This document shows, piece after piece, positions 26,575-35,112 of a DNA stretch of 64,000 nucleotides (its first letter is position 1; each line of letters opens with the position of its first letter). Source of the stretch: Bradyrhizobium sp. SZCCHNS1050. Lineage in GTDB: Bacteria > Pseudomonadota > Alphaproteobacteria > Rhizobiales > Xanthobacteraceae. The position numbers were made by a program, and so were the translations under genes. The notes beneath the pieces were generated by a model. That model saw only the letters and a list, made by a program, of their open reading frames with translations, did not search any database and was not told the DNA's origin. The stretch is from positions 4,157,501 through 4,221,500 of the forward strand of contig NZ_JAUETR010000001.1 of assembly GCF_032484785.1 (NCBI RefSeq). The letters are read 5' to 3'.

Positions 26575-27744
26575 ATGTTTGTTAAGACCCATCAATCGTA
26601 CCCATCCGGATCACCAATGATCTCCGACGACGAGAACGAGGACGGCAATCGCGAATGGTCGCGGTTCTGGCTCACGGCGCGGCAATTCTGGCTCGGATCG
26701 ACGGCATGGCGGGTCTGGCTGCTCTGCGTCGCCCTGATCGTCCTCGTGGTGCTTCAGCTCTACGTGCAATTTCGGTTCAATTACTGGAACAGGGATTTCT
26801 TCGACGCATTGGAGGGCCGCGATCCGACGCGGCTGCGGCAGCAGGCCGTTCTGCTCATTCCGCTTTGTCTGGCGAGCGTCGTGCTGGCGATCGTCTCGGT
26901 GTGGGGCCGCATGGTGATGCAACGCAACTGGCGGCAATGGTTGAGCGCCAAGGTGATCAACTACTGGGTCGAGAACGATCGCTATGCGCGGCTCGCGACG
27001 GTGCAGGGCGATCTGAAGATTCCGGAGTATCGTATTGCCGAGGATGTCCGCATCGCCACCGATGCACCGATCGACTTCGTGGTCAGTGTGATCTCCTCGC
27101 TGCTGACGGCGGTCGTGTTCGTCCAGGTGCTGTGGCAGGTCGGCGGATCCATCGGCTTTGCCGTGGCCGGGCACCAATTGTGGATTCCAGGCTACCTGGT
27201 GGTCAGCGTCGTCATCTATTCCGGGCTGGTGACCGGGGCCATGCTGTGGGTCGGTTCGCCACTCACGCGCGTCATCCAGACCAAGAACCAGGCCGAGTCG
27301 GAGCTGATCACCGCAGCCCATCACTTGCGCGACATCGGCGAAGGCATCGCGCCCAAGCAGGAAGAACGCAGCGTCGTTGCCGGGCTGTGGATGGCGCTCG
27401 ACCGCACGATCCAGCAATGGAAGCGGCTGTGCTGGCAGCTGATGCGCAACACCCTGGTGTCTCATCTGAATACGCTGCTCGCGCCGATCATCGGCCTCGT
27501 GCTGTGCGCGCCGAAGTTCCTCGGCGATCAGATGACCCTGGGCGAACTCACCCAGGCAGCCGCTGCGTTCACGCTGGTGCAGGGGTCGTTCAATTGGATG
27601 GTGGACAATTTCAACCGCCTCGCCGAGTGGATGTCGTCGCTGGAGCGCGTCGGCGGGTTGCTGCTCTCGCTCGATCGGCTCAACGGTGATGCGGCGAGCG
27701 ATGTCACGCCGTCTCAAGCCGCACGTCAGCCTGCAGACGGCTGA
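26575..27744 (+). CDS. SbmA/BacA-like membrane transporter lacking an ATPase domain
   Basis: A 389-aa inner-membrane protein with an ABC type-1-like transmembrane domain. FRFNYWNRDFFDALEGRD, WLSAKVINYWVENDRYARL, PEYRIAEDVRIATDAPIDFVVSV and LTLGELTQAAAAFTLVQGSFNWMVDNFNRLAEWMSSLERV are the conserved blocks of the ABC_membrane_2/SbmA_BacA family. No Walker A or LSGGQ follows, so like SbmA/BacA it would depend on the proton gradient or an unlinked ATPase. Such proteins import peptides; BacA-type proteins protect rhizobia from host NCR peptides. ATG 26617 is an alternative start. The end overlaps the convergent pfkB end by 41 bases. It is divergent from ppsA. Confidence 0.85.
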   Translation: MFVKTHQSYPSGSPMISDDENEDGNREWSRFWLTARQFWLGSTAWRVWLLCVALIVLVVLQLYVQFRFNYWNRDFFDALEGRDPTRLRQQAVLLIPLCLASVVLAIVSVWGRMVMQRNWRQWLSAKVINYWVENDRYARLATVQGDLKIPEYRIAEDVRIATDAPIDFVVSVISSLLTAVVFVQVLWQVGGSIGFAVAGHQLWIPGYLVVSVVIYSGLVTGAMLWVGSPLTRVIQTKNQAESELITAAHHLRDIGEGIAPKQEERSVVAGLWMALDRTIQQWKRLCWQLMRNTLVSHLNTLLAPIIGLVLCAPKFLGDQMTLGELTQAAAAFTLVQGSFNWMVDNFNRLAEWMSSLERVGGLLLSLDRLNGDAASDVTPSQAARQPADG

Positions 27745-28642
27745 CGTCGGCGGGATCGGACAGCGCGGTGCCGGTGCGCAGCAGCGCCGCGGCACCTGCG
27801 GCGACCGCAAAGCGAAACGCGTCGTCCAGCAACTCGCCCGCGGCGAGCTTCGCGACCAATGCGCCGAGAAAACTGTCACCGGCGCCGACTGCGTTGACCG
27901 GCACCATCGTCAGCGGCTGAGCGCGCAGCACGCGGTCGCGGGTGACCAGCAGGGCGCCGAGATGACCCATGGTCAGCGCGACGGTGCCGGCCTTGCCGCT
28001 CGCGACCAGCGCGTGGGCGGCTTTCTCCCACGCCGTGGCATCGGGCAGCGCGCCGCCGACCAGCTCTTGCATCTCGTGCAGCGACGGCTTCATCAGGTCG
28101 ATGCCGCCGGCTACCGCCGCGGCCAAAGCTGGCCCCGAGGTGTCGAGCACGAATTGCGCGCCGCGTGACCGTGCAAGCGTCGCAACGCGCGCATAGAAGT
28201 CGGTCGGCACGCCGCGCGGCAGGCTGCCGCTGCCGACGACGAAGCGGGGAAACGGATCCTGGGCTGCGAGCAAGGCAAGGCCGGCCTGCCATTCGGCCTC
28301 GGTCAGCGTCGGACCCGGCAGGATGAAGCGATAGGGCTGGCCGCTGACGCGCTCCTGGACGAAGAAGTCCTCGCGCGTGTCCTCGGCCGTTGCCCAGGTG
28401 CGGCTGGCGACGCCTTCCTTCTCGACGAGCTGCTTCAGCAGCAGGCCGGTCGGACCGCCGACCGGATAGAGCGCGGTGACGTCGCCGCCGAGGCGGGCGA
28501 TGACGCGGGCGACGTTGATGCCGCCGCCGCCGGGATCTCGCTGTTGCGTCGTGCCGCGCAGCTTGGCCACCGGCACGATTTTCTCGACGGTCGTCGAGAC
28601 GTCGACGGCCGGGTTCGGCGTGATCGTGACGATGTCGCTCAT
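27704..28642 (-). CDS. pfkB: PfkB-family phosphofructokinase
   Basis: A 312-aa ribokinase-fold sugar kinase of the phosphofructokinase II/LacC type. Seen are TPNPAVDVSTTVE at the substrate lid, GGGGINVARVIARLGG (signature 1), and NAVGAGDSFLGA, with the catalytic aspartate at position 256 exactly as in E. coli PfkB. It most likely phosphorylates fructose-6-phosphate; 1-phosphofructokinase or tagatose-6-phosphate kinase is possible. It is the third gene of the bgl-glk-pfkB operon, six bases after glk. A fructose-6-phosphate kinase would give an Embden-Meyerhof step in a group that usually relies on Entner-Doudoroff. Confidence 0.88.
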   Translation of the reverse strand: MSDIVTITPNPAVDVSTTVEKIVPVAKLRGTTQQRDPGGGGINVARVIARLGGDVTALYPVGGPTGLLLKQLVEKEGVASRTWATAEDTREDFFVQERVSGQPYRFILPGPTLTEAEWQAGLALLAAQDPFPRFVVGSGSLPRGVPTDFYARVATLARSRGAQFVLDTSGPALAAAVAGGIDLMKPSLHEMQELVGGALPDATAWEKAAHALVASGKAGTVALTMGHLGALLVTRDRVLRAQPLTMVPVNAVGAGDSFLGALVAKLAAGELLDDAFRFAVAAGAAALLRTGTALSDPADVSRLQADVRLETA

Positions 28643-28648
28643 TCGATC

Positions 28649-29629
28649 TCAGTGCGTCGGGGAGCCGCCGCTCGCGGTGATGCCGGCCTCGAAGAACGAT
28701 TTGAGACCGAGAAAGCTGATGTCGGGCTTGATAACGAGATGAACCGGGATCGGACGCAGATAGCTGTCATAGCGCCCCTTGCCCTCGAACTGCCGGCGGA
28801 AATCGGATCTGGCAAAGTAGTCCGGAAACCGCGGCGGGATGCCGCCGGCGATGTAGACGCCGCCGCGGGCGCAGAAGGTGAGCGCGAGGTTGCCGGCGAC
28901 GGCGCCGAGCCAGGCGCAGAACATGTCGAGAGTCGCGCGGCTGGTGGCGCAACTGCGGTCCAGCGCGGCGTGAGTGATCGCTGCGGCATCGCGCGGCGGC
29001 ACCGTGACCCCGTCGACCGCGGCAATGGCCTGATAGACGTTCGCAAGGCCCATGCCCGACAGCGCACGCTCGATCGAGACATGGCCGAAGCGCTCGCGCA
29101 TCTTGGCGAGCACGGCGGCCTCGCGCGCCGTCGTCGCCGGCAGCGTGGCATGGCCGGCCTCGGTCACGGCAACCGTGGGACGGCCTTCTGCCGGGAGATA
29201 GCACGCGGCGCCGAAGCCGGTGCCGGGGCCGATCACCAGCATCGGCGCGCCGTCGACCGCGGCGCTTCCGCCAAGCGGAAACAGGTCGTCGGGATGCAGC
29301 ACCGGCAGCGACCAGCCGACCGCCTCGAAATCGTTCAGGAGCTTGGCCGAGCGCAGCTTGAACCGCTCCGCCAGCTCGGCGCCGTCGATCACCCAGGTCG
29401 AGTTGGTGAGCATGCCGCGATTGCGCTCGATCGGGCCGGCGATGTCGAGCACGGCCGCGGTGGGCGGGCCGCCGGCGGCGTGTCGCAACAGGAAGTCGGT
29501 GATCGCGTCCGTGATGGTCGGGAAGTCGGCGACCTTGAGATGCGCGACCTCGCCGATGACGTGGCCGTCAAGCAGCGCGAACCGCGCATTGGTGCCGCCG
29601 ATGTCGCCCAGAAGAACGCGTTCGCTCAT
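28649..29629 (-). CDS. glk: Glucokinase
   Basis: A 326-aa ATP-dependent glucokinase of the E. coli Glk type. LLGDIGGTNARFALL is the phosphate-1 motif, and KLLNDFEAVGWSL places the catalytic aspartate at D100 as in E. coli. VIGPGTGFGAACYLP and EAGHATLPA are substrate-binding motifs, and GGVYIAGGIPPR is the adenosine motif. It phosphorylates glucose released by the beta-glucosidase encoded two bases upstream. The frame runs further upstream but the homologous start is ATG 29629. Confidence 0.95.
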   Translation of the reverse strand: MSERVLLGDIGGTNARFALLDGHVIGEVAHLKVADFPTITDAITDFLLRHAAGGPPTAAVLDIAGPIERNRGMLTNSTWVIDGAELAERFKLRSAKLLNDFEAVGWSLPVLHPDDLFPLGGSAAVDGAPMLVIGPGTGFGAACYLPAEGRPTVAVTEAGHATLPATTAREAAVLAKMRERFGHVSIERALSGMGLANVYQAIAAVDGVTVPPRDAAAITHAALDRSCATSRATLDMFCAWLGAVAGNLALTFCARGGVYIAGGIPPRFPDYFARSDFRRQFEGKGRYDSYLRPIPVHLVIKPDISFLGLKSFFEAGITASGGSPTH

Positions 29630-29631
29630 CC

Positions 29632-30984
29632 TCACTCTTCCGCCCGGTTGTGCCGCCCGGCGGGATCGTCGGATACCCGGTGAGCGGCAATCATGTTCGA
29701 ATACCACCGCGCCGACGCCTTGGGAATGCGGCGCTGGGTGGCGCGATCGACATAGACAATGCCGAAGCGCTGCGAATAGCCCGCTCCCCATTCAAAATTA
29801 TCCAGGAGCGACCAGACGAAATAGCCGCGCACGTCGGCGCCCGCCGCGATCGCCTGTTCCATCGCGGTCGTATAGGCCTTGAGATAGCCGATCCTGCCGT
29901 CGTCCTGGATGCAGCCGGATGCATCGACGGTGTCATTGGCCGCCGTTCCGTTCTCCAGCACGTAGATCGGAAGCCGGAACCGGCTGTGGATGTCCAGGAG
30001 CGTATCGCGGAACGCCTCGGGCACGACGGGCCAGCCGATTGCGCTGCGCGGCACTGCCGCGGGAGGCGCTCCGAAGCTGGCGCCCATCAGGTTGCTGCCC
30101 GCCTTGATGTAATGCGGCGAATAGTGATTGAGCCCGAACCAGTCGACGGGGCGGGCGATCTGCGCCATGTCGCCGGGTGCGATATAGGGCGCGACGGCGT
30201 CCTGGAGCTCCGGCGGGTAGCAGGCAAAGGCCTGCGGAAACGGGAAGGCATCGTTCCAATAGGCGGCGAGCCGCAAGGCGGCCGCGGCGTCCTCCGCACT
30301 GTCGCTCGCAGGGTAGCAGGGCTGCCGATTGTGGATGGCGCCGATCGAGGCGCCGGCCACGTCCCTGCGCAGCACGTCGACGGCGCGGCCGTGGCTGAGA
30401 TTGACGTGATGAATGGCCTTGTGCAGGGCCGCTCCGTCGGCGATCCCCGGCGCGTGCCAGCCGAGGCCGTAGCCGAACAGCGTGAACACGCAGGGCTCGT
30501 TGAAGGTGGCGAAGCGCTTGACCCGGTCGCCATAGCGCCGCGCGACCAGCGCGGCATAGTCGGCGAACCAGCCGACGATGTCGCGGTTCTGCCAGCCGCC
30601 GAGCGCCTCCAGCGCCTGCGGCAGGTCCCAGTGGTAGAGACAGAGCCACGGCTCTATCTCAGCGGCAAGCAGGGCGTCGATGAGGCGGTCGTAGAAGGCG
30701 AGGCCGGCTTCGTTGGCCGCGCCGCGGCCTTGCGGTAGCAGCCGCGGCCAGGCGATCGAGAACCGATAGGCATTGAGGCCGAGATCGCGCATCAGCGCCA
30801 CGTCCTCCGCGTAGCGATGATAGTGATCGCAGGCGGTCTCGGCGGTGTCGTTGTGGCTCACCCGGCCGGGGGCGCGCAGATAGACATCCCAGATGCTGTC
30901 GGCGCGGCCGTCGAGGTGCGCCGCGCCCTCGATCTGGAAGGCCGAGGTCGAGGCGCCCCAGAGAAAGCTCGGACGGATGGTCAT
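29632..30984 (-). CDS. GH1 beta-glucosidase
   Basis: A 450-aa family-1 glycoside hydrolase with no signal peptide, so cytoplasmic. SFLWGASTSAFQIEGA is the GH1 N-terminal signature. The acid/base glutamate is E163 in TFNEPC and the nucleophile is E344 in YVLENGTA. WSLLDNFEWGAGYSQRFGIVYVD is the usual C-terminal motif. It hydrolyses imported beta-glucosides (cellobiose-like or aryl) to glucose. ATG 30984 gives the standard family length; the frame runs on to 31119 without homology. It heads the bgl-glk-pfkB operon and is divergent from an Opp-type ABC transporter, which probably supplies its substrate. Confidence 0.93.
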   Translation of the reverse strand: MTIRPSFLWGASTSAFQIEGAAHLDGRADSIWDVYLRAPGRVSHNDTAETACDHYHRYAEDVALMRDLGLNAYRFSIAWPRLLPQGRGAANEAGLAFYDRLIDALLAAEIEPWLCLYHWDLPQALEALGGWQNRDIVGWFADYAALVARRYGDRVKRFATFNEPCVFTLFGYGLGWHAPGIADGAALHKAIHHVNLSHGRAVDVLRRDVAGASIGAIHNRQPCYPASDSAEDAAAALRLAAYWNDAFPFPQAFACYPPELQDAVAPYIAPGDMAQIARPVDWFGLNHYSPHYIKAGSNLMGASFGAPPAAVPRSAIGWPVVPEAFRDTLLDIHSRFRLPIYVLENGTAANDTVDASGCIQDDGRIGYLKAYTTAMEQAIAAGADVRGYFVWSLLDNFEWGAGYSQRFGIVYVDRATQRRIPKASARWYSNMIAAHRVSDDPAGRHNRAEE

Positions 30985-31196
30985 GATCGAGATGGGCCCT
31001 TGCGTTGTTGCGATCAGCCGCATGATGGCGGTCGCCGGCGCTCCGCCGTTGACCGGGATCAAGCCGGCGATACCCCGGCGGATGCGGTGTGTGAAGGTGC
31101 CTCCGCCCGGCAATGGCAATCATGCAGGCAACGGGCTTGCATCGGAGCCGAAAGCTGTGGAACGTGCGGCCGCCGAAAACTGGAGTCCCGGCGCGA

Positions 31197-32147
31197 ATGA
31201 GCGTTTTTCTGCTGCGGCGCTTCCTGACCTTGCTGGCGACCCTCGTCGGCGCGTCACTGATCATATTCCTGGTGCTCGACGCGCTGCCGGGCAATGCCGC
31301 CCAGATGCTGATGGGCGCGGATGCCTCGCCGGATGCGGTCAGGGCGCTGACCGTCAAGCTCGGGCTGGATCAGCCGCTGGCGTTGCGTTACCTGCACTGG
31401 ATCGGCGGCCTGCTGAGCGGCGATCTCGGCAACAGCTACGCCTATGGCACGCCGGTGGCCGAACTGATCCGCGAGCGGCTGGCGATGACCATTCCGCTCG
31501 CGATCCTGGCCATGGGGCTCACGACCGTGCTGGCGCTCACGGCCGGCATCTACACGGCCGCCAATCACAACCGTCTCGGCGATGTCGGCGTCATGTCGCT
31601 GACCCAGATCGGCATCGCCTTGCCGAACTTCTGGTTCGCGATCCTGCTGATCCTCCTGTTTGCGGTGAAGCTGCAATGGCTGTCGGCCGGCGGCTTTCCC
31701 GGCTGGGAGGACGGCATCTGGCCGGGTCTGCGCGCGCTGCTGTTGCCGGCTGTGGCGCTGGCAGTGGTGCAGGCCGCGATCCTGGCGCGGGTGACGCGCT
31801 CGGCCGTGCTCGACGTTCTGCGCGAGGATTTCGTCCGCACCGCGCGCGCCAAGGGCCTGACGAAGCGCGAGGTGCTGTGGCAGCACGTGCTGCGCAACGC
31901 CATGATCCCGGTGCTCACCGTGATGGGGCTGCAATTCGCCAACCTGCTCGCCGGCACCATCGTGATCGAGAACGTGTTCTATCTCCCGGGCCTGGGGCGC
32001 CTCATCTTCCAGTCGATCGCCAATCGCGACCTGATCGTGGTGCGCAACTGCGTGATGCTGCTGGCGGCCATGGTGATCATCGTCAACTTCGTGGTCGATG
32101 TCCTGTATGCGGTGATCGATCCGCGCATCAAGGTGCACGAGCTGTGA
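31197..32147 (+). CDS. Opp/Dpp-type ABC transporter permease (first subunit, system 1)
   Basis: A 316-aa inner-membrane permease, DppB/OppB family. MSVFLLRRFLTLLATLVGASLIIFLVL is the first helix, GDLGNSYAYGTPV is the typical motif after it, and FVRTARAKGLTKREVLWQHVLRNAMIPVLTVMG is the EAA loop contacting the ATPase. Six helices are expected. ATG 31197 aligns with family starts; ATG 31113 would add 28 non-homologous residues. It is the first gene of a five-gene operon divergent from the beta-glucosidase operon, with ~210 bases between. Confidence 0.92.
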   Translation: MSVFLLRRFLTLLATLVGASLIIFLVLDALPGNAAQMLMGADASPDAVRALTVKLGLDQPLALRYLHWIGGLLSGDLGNSYAYGTPVAELIRERLAMTIPLAILAMGLTTVLALTAGIYTAANHNRLGDVGVMSLTQIGIALPNFWFAILLILLFAVKLQWLSAGGFPGWEDGIWPGLRALLLPAVALAVVQAAILARVTRSAVLDVLREDFVRTARAKGLTKREVLWQHVLRNAMIPVLTVMGLQFANLLAGTIVIENVFYLPGLGRLIFQSIANRDLIVVRNCVMLLAAMVIIVNFVVDVLYAVIDPRIKVHEL

Positions 32148-33022
32148 GTTCCGCCGTGGTCGTTCAAACGGGCGCTGCGCCTGCGTCCAACGCGTTCTGG
32201 CGCCGCGCGCTGCGCCATCGCAGCTTCACGGTCGGCGCGCTGCTCTGTCTGCTGGTGCTCGGCGCCGCGCTGCTGTCGCTGCTCTGGACGCCATGGTCGG
32301 CCTATGAGATCGATGTCGCGTCCAAATTGCGGCCGCCATCAGCAGCGCATTGGCTGGGCACCGACGTGCTCGGCCGCGACATCGTCTCGCTATTGCTGGT
32401 GGGTGCGCGCGCGACCATTCTGGTCGGCATCATCGCCGTCGGCATCGGTCTCACCTGCGGCGTCTGCCTTGGCCTGGTCGCAGCCGCGCAGCGCGGCTGG
32501 ACCGAGGAACTGATCATGCGCTTCAGCGACTTCACCTTCGCCTTTCCCGCGGTGCTGTCGGCGATCATGCTGGCGGCGGTGATCGGGCCGGGCATGGTGA
32601 CGTCGATCACCGCGATCGGCATCTTCCAGATCCCGGTGTTCGTGCGCGTCACCCGCGGCTCCGCCGGTGCGGTCTGGGCGCGCGAGTTCATCCTGGCTGC
32701 GCGCGCCGCCGGCAAGGGCCGCTTCCGCATCACCATCGAGCACGTGCTGCCGAACATCTTGTCGATTCTGATCGTGCAGGCGACGATCCAGTTCGCGCTG
32801 GCGATCCTGGCGGAAGCGGCGCTGTCCTATCTGGGCCTCGGCACGCAGCCGCCGCAGCCGTCCTGGGGACGCATGCTGAACGATGCGCAGACCCTGTTGT
32901 TCCAGTCGCCAAGCCTCGCCGTGTATCCCGGTGCCGCCATCGCGCTCGCGGTGCTCGGCCTGAACCTGCTCGGCGACGGCCTGCGCGATCTGCTCGACCC
33001 ACGGCTGGCGAGGCAGCGATGA
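32144..33022 (+). CDS. Opp/Dpp-type ABC transporter permease (second subunit, system 1)
   Basis: A 292-aa DppC/OppC-family permease starting at GTG 32144, overlapping the previous stop in GTGA. AAHWLGTDVLGRDIVSLLLVGARATILVG is the diagnostic segment after helix 1, and EFILAARAAGKGRFRITIEHVLPNILSILIVQ is the EAA loop. LSYLGLGTQPPQPSWGRMLNDAQ is the conserved periplasmic motif. It pairs with the upstream permease to form the channel. Confidence 0.92.
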   Translation: MSSAVVVQTGAAPASNAFWRRALRHRSFTVGALLCLLVLGAALLSLLWTPWSAYEIDVASKLRPPSAAHWLGTDVLGRDIVSLLLVGARATILVGIIAVGIGLTCGVCLGLVAAAQRGWTEELIMRFSDFTFAFPAVLSAIMLAAVIGPGMVTSITAIGIFQIPVFVRVTRGSAGAVWAREFILAARAAGKGRFRITIEHVLPNILSILIVQATIQFALAILAEAALSYLGLGTQPPQPSWGRMLNDAQTLLFQSPSLAVYPGAAIALAVLGLNLLGDGLRDLLDPRLARQR

Positions 33023-34029
33023 CGGTAGGCGATCAGCCTCTGCTCGATGTGTCGGGTCTCGGCATCCGCCTCAATACCAGCCGCGGCTCGGCGCAAGCCG
33101 TGCGCGAGGTCTCCTTCACGCTCCGGCGCGGCGAGACGCTCGGCATCGTCGGCGAGTCCGGTTGCGGCAAGTCGATCACGGCGCTCGCTCTGCTTGGCCT
33201 TCTGCCTGACAGCGCCGTCGTCAGCGGCAGCATCACGCTCGATGGCCGCGAGCTGGTCGGTCTCGGTGATGCCGATTACTGCAAGCTGCGCGGCAACCGC
33301 ATCAGCATGATCTTCCAGGAGCCAATGACCGCGCTCAACCCGATGCATACGATCGGTCATCAGGTGGCCGAGCCGCTGCTGCGGCATATCGGCTGCACGG
33401 CGACCGAGGCGAAACGACAGGCGATCGCGCTCCTCGACCGCGTCGGTCTGCCGGATCCCGCCCGACGCTACGGCGCCTATCCGCACCAGTTCTCCGGCGG
33501 CCAGCGCCAGCGCATCACCATCGCGATGGCGCTCGCCTGCAAGCCCGACGTGCTGATCGCCGACGAGCCGACCACTGCGCTCGACGTCACCATCCAGCGC
33601 CAGATCCTCGACCTCATCGCCGATCTGGTCGCCGAGCGCGGCATGGCGATGATCTTGATCTCGCATGATCTCGGTGTCATCGCCGAGAACGTCCAGCGCA
33701 TGATCGTGATGTATGGCGGCACGGTGGTCGAGAGCGGCACCACGGACGCCGTGTTCTCGCGCATGGGGCATCCCTACACGCAGGGCCTGTTCCGCGCGCG
33801 GCCGCGGCTCGGGGCCCGCAAGGGCACGCGCCTTGCGACCATCGCGGGTACCGTGCCGGAGCTCGCCGATCTTCCGGCCGGTTGTCCGTTCGCAGATCGC
33901 TGCGGGCTGGCGATCGACGCCTGTCGCACGGCGCTGCCGCCGTCGATCGAGATCGGCGCCGGGCACGGCGTCCGGTGCATCCGGACCGGCGTCGCGCTCG
34001 CGTGTGATCCGGCGGGAGTGGTCGCTTGA
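33019..34029 (+). CDS. Opp/Dpp-type ABC transporter ATPase (DppD-like, system 1)
   Basis: A 336-aa ATP-binding subunit: Walker A GESGCGKSITAL, Q-loop IFQEPMTALNP, signature SGGQRQRITIAMAL, Walker B VLIADEPTTALD and H-loop ISHDLGV. The C-terminal oligopeptide/dipeptide domain has CPFADRCGLAIDACR, a cysteine motif that in related ATPases can hold an Fe-S cluster. The start overlaps the permease stop (ATGA). Confidence 0.94.
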   Translation: MTVGDQPLLDVSGLGIRLNTSRGSAQAVREVSFTLRRGETLGIVGESGCGKSITALALLGLLPDSAVVSGSITLDGRELVGLGDADYCKLRGNRISMIFQEPMTALNPMHTIGHQVAEPLLRHIGCTATEAKRQAIALLDRVGLPDPARRYGAYPHQFSGGQRQRITIAMALACKPDVLIADEPTTALDVTIQRQILDLIADLVAERGMAMILISHDLGVIAENVQRMIVMYGGTVVESGTTDAVFSRMGHPYTQGLFRARPRLGARKGTRLATIAGTVPELADLPAGCPFADRCGLAIDACRTALPPSIEIGAGHGVRCIRTGVALACDPAGVVA

Positions 34030-35078
34030 GCACCGCCGCGCAAGGAGTTGCAGAGACGCCGCTGCTCGAGGTCAGGGATCTCGTACAGCGCTACACGCTG
34101 CCGCGAGAGAGTCTGCTGCGGCCGCCCGGCGAGGTGCTCGCGCTGAACGGCGTGTCGCTGTCGTTGAAGGCGGGCAAGAGCCTCGGCATCGTCGGCGAGT
34201 CCGGCTCTGGCAAGTCGACCCTGGCGCGGCTGATCATGGCGCTGGAGCGGCCGTCAGCGGGATCGGTGCTGATGGTGGGCCGCGATCTCAACCGCCTCCC
34301 GGTGGATGAGCTGCGGCGGGCGCGCCGCGATTTCCAGATGGTATTTCAGGATCCGTACGGATCACTCGATCCGCGCCAGACCATTGCGCGCATCGTCGCC
34401 GAGCCGCTGACCGCTCTCGAACACTCGGATCGCGATTCTCTCCGCAGGCGCGTCGCGAGCGTGCTGCGGCAGGTCGGATTGCGCGATGCCGACATGGACA
34501 AATATCCGCATGAATTTTCCGGGGGGCAGCGCCAGCGCATCGCGATCGCGCGGGCCCTGATCACCCAGCCGAAGCTGATCGTCGCCGACGAGCCGGTGTC
34601 GGCGCTGGATGTCTCCGTGCAGGCGCAGGTTCTCAACCTGATGCAGGATCTGCAGGAGCAGTTCGGCCTGAGCTACGTGCTGATCAGTCATGATCTCGCG
34701 GTCGTCGACTATCTCTGCGACGAGGTTGCGGTGATGTATCTCGGCCGCATCGTCGAGCGCGGGCGGCCGGAGGACTTGTTCGGAAGTTGCGCGCATCCCT
34801 ACACGCGGGCGCTCCTCGACGCCGTGCCGCGGGCCCAGGCCGGCGCGGTCCGGCGCCGTCGCGAGAGCGTTGCGATCGCTTCGCAATCCCTCGGCGCGGC
34901 CGGATGCGCCTACGCGCCCCGTTGTCCGCTCGCCGATGCCCGGTGCCGCGCGACGGCCCCCGCGTTGCGAGCGCTCACCGGACAGCATTCCGCTGCCTGC
35001 CATCGGGCGGAAAGCGTAATGGCGCTGCCGGCGCTCGTCGCAACGGAACTGCAGCCACTTGTCTCGAAGCCGCTTTGA
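34026..35078 (+). CDS. Opp/Dpp-type ABC transporter ATPase (DppF-like, system 1)
   Basis: A 350-aa ATP-binding subunit starting at TTG 34026, overlapping the preceding stop (TTGA). Walker A is GESGSGKSTLARL, the Q-loop VFQDPYGSLDPR, the signature SGGQRQRIAIARAL, Walker B LIVADEPVSALD, and the switch histidine is in ISHDLAVV. The C-terminus carries GCAYAPRCPLADARCR. It forms a heterodimer with the previous ATPase. The rare TTG start may tune its level by translational coupling. Confidence 0.93.
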   Translation: MSTAAQGVAETPLLEVRDLVQRYTLPRESLLRPPGEVLALNGVSLSLKAGKSLGIVGESGSGKSTLARLIMALERPSAGSVLMVGRDLNRLPVDELRRARRDFQMVFQDPYGSLDPRQTIARIVAEPLTALEHSDRDSLRRRVASVLRQVGLRDADMDKYPHEFSGGQRQRIAIARALITQPKLIVADEPVSALDVSVQAQVLNLMQDLQEQFGLSYVLISHDLAVVDYLCDEVAVMYLGRIVERGRPEDLFGSCAHPYTRALLDAVPRAQAGAVRRRRESVAIASQSLGAAGCAYAPRCPLADARCRATAPALRALTGQHSAACHRAESVMALPALVATELQPLVSKPL

Positions 35079-35112
35079 CGCGTAATTTGGCTTCCTCAGG
35101 GAGAAACAAACA

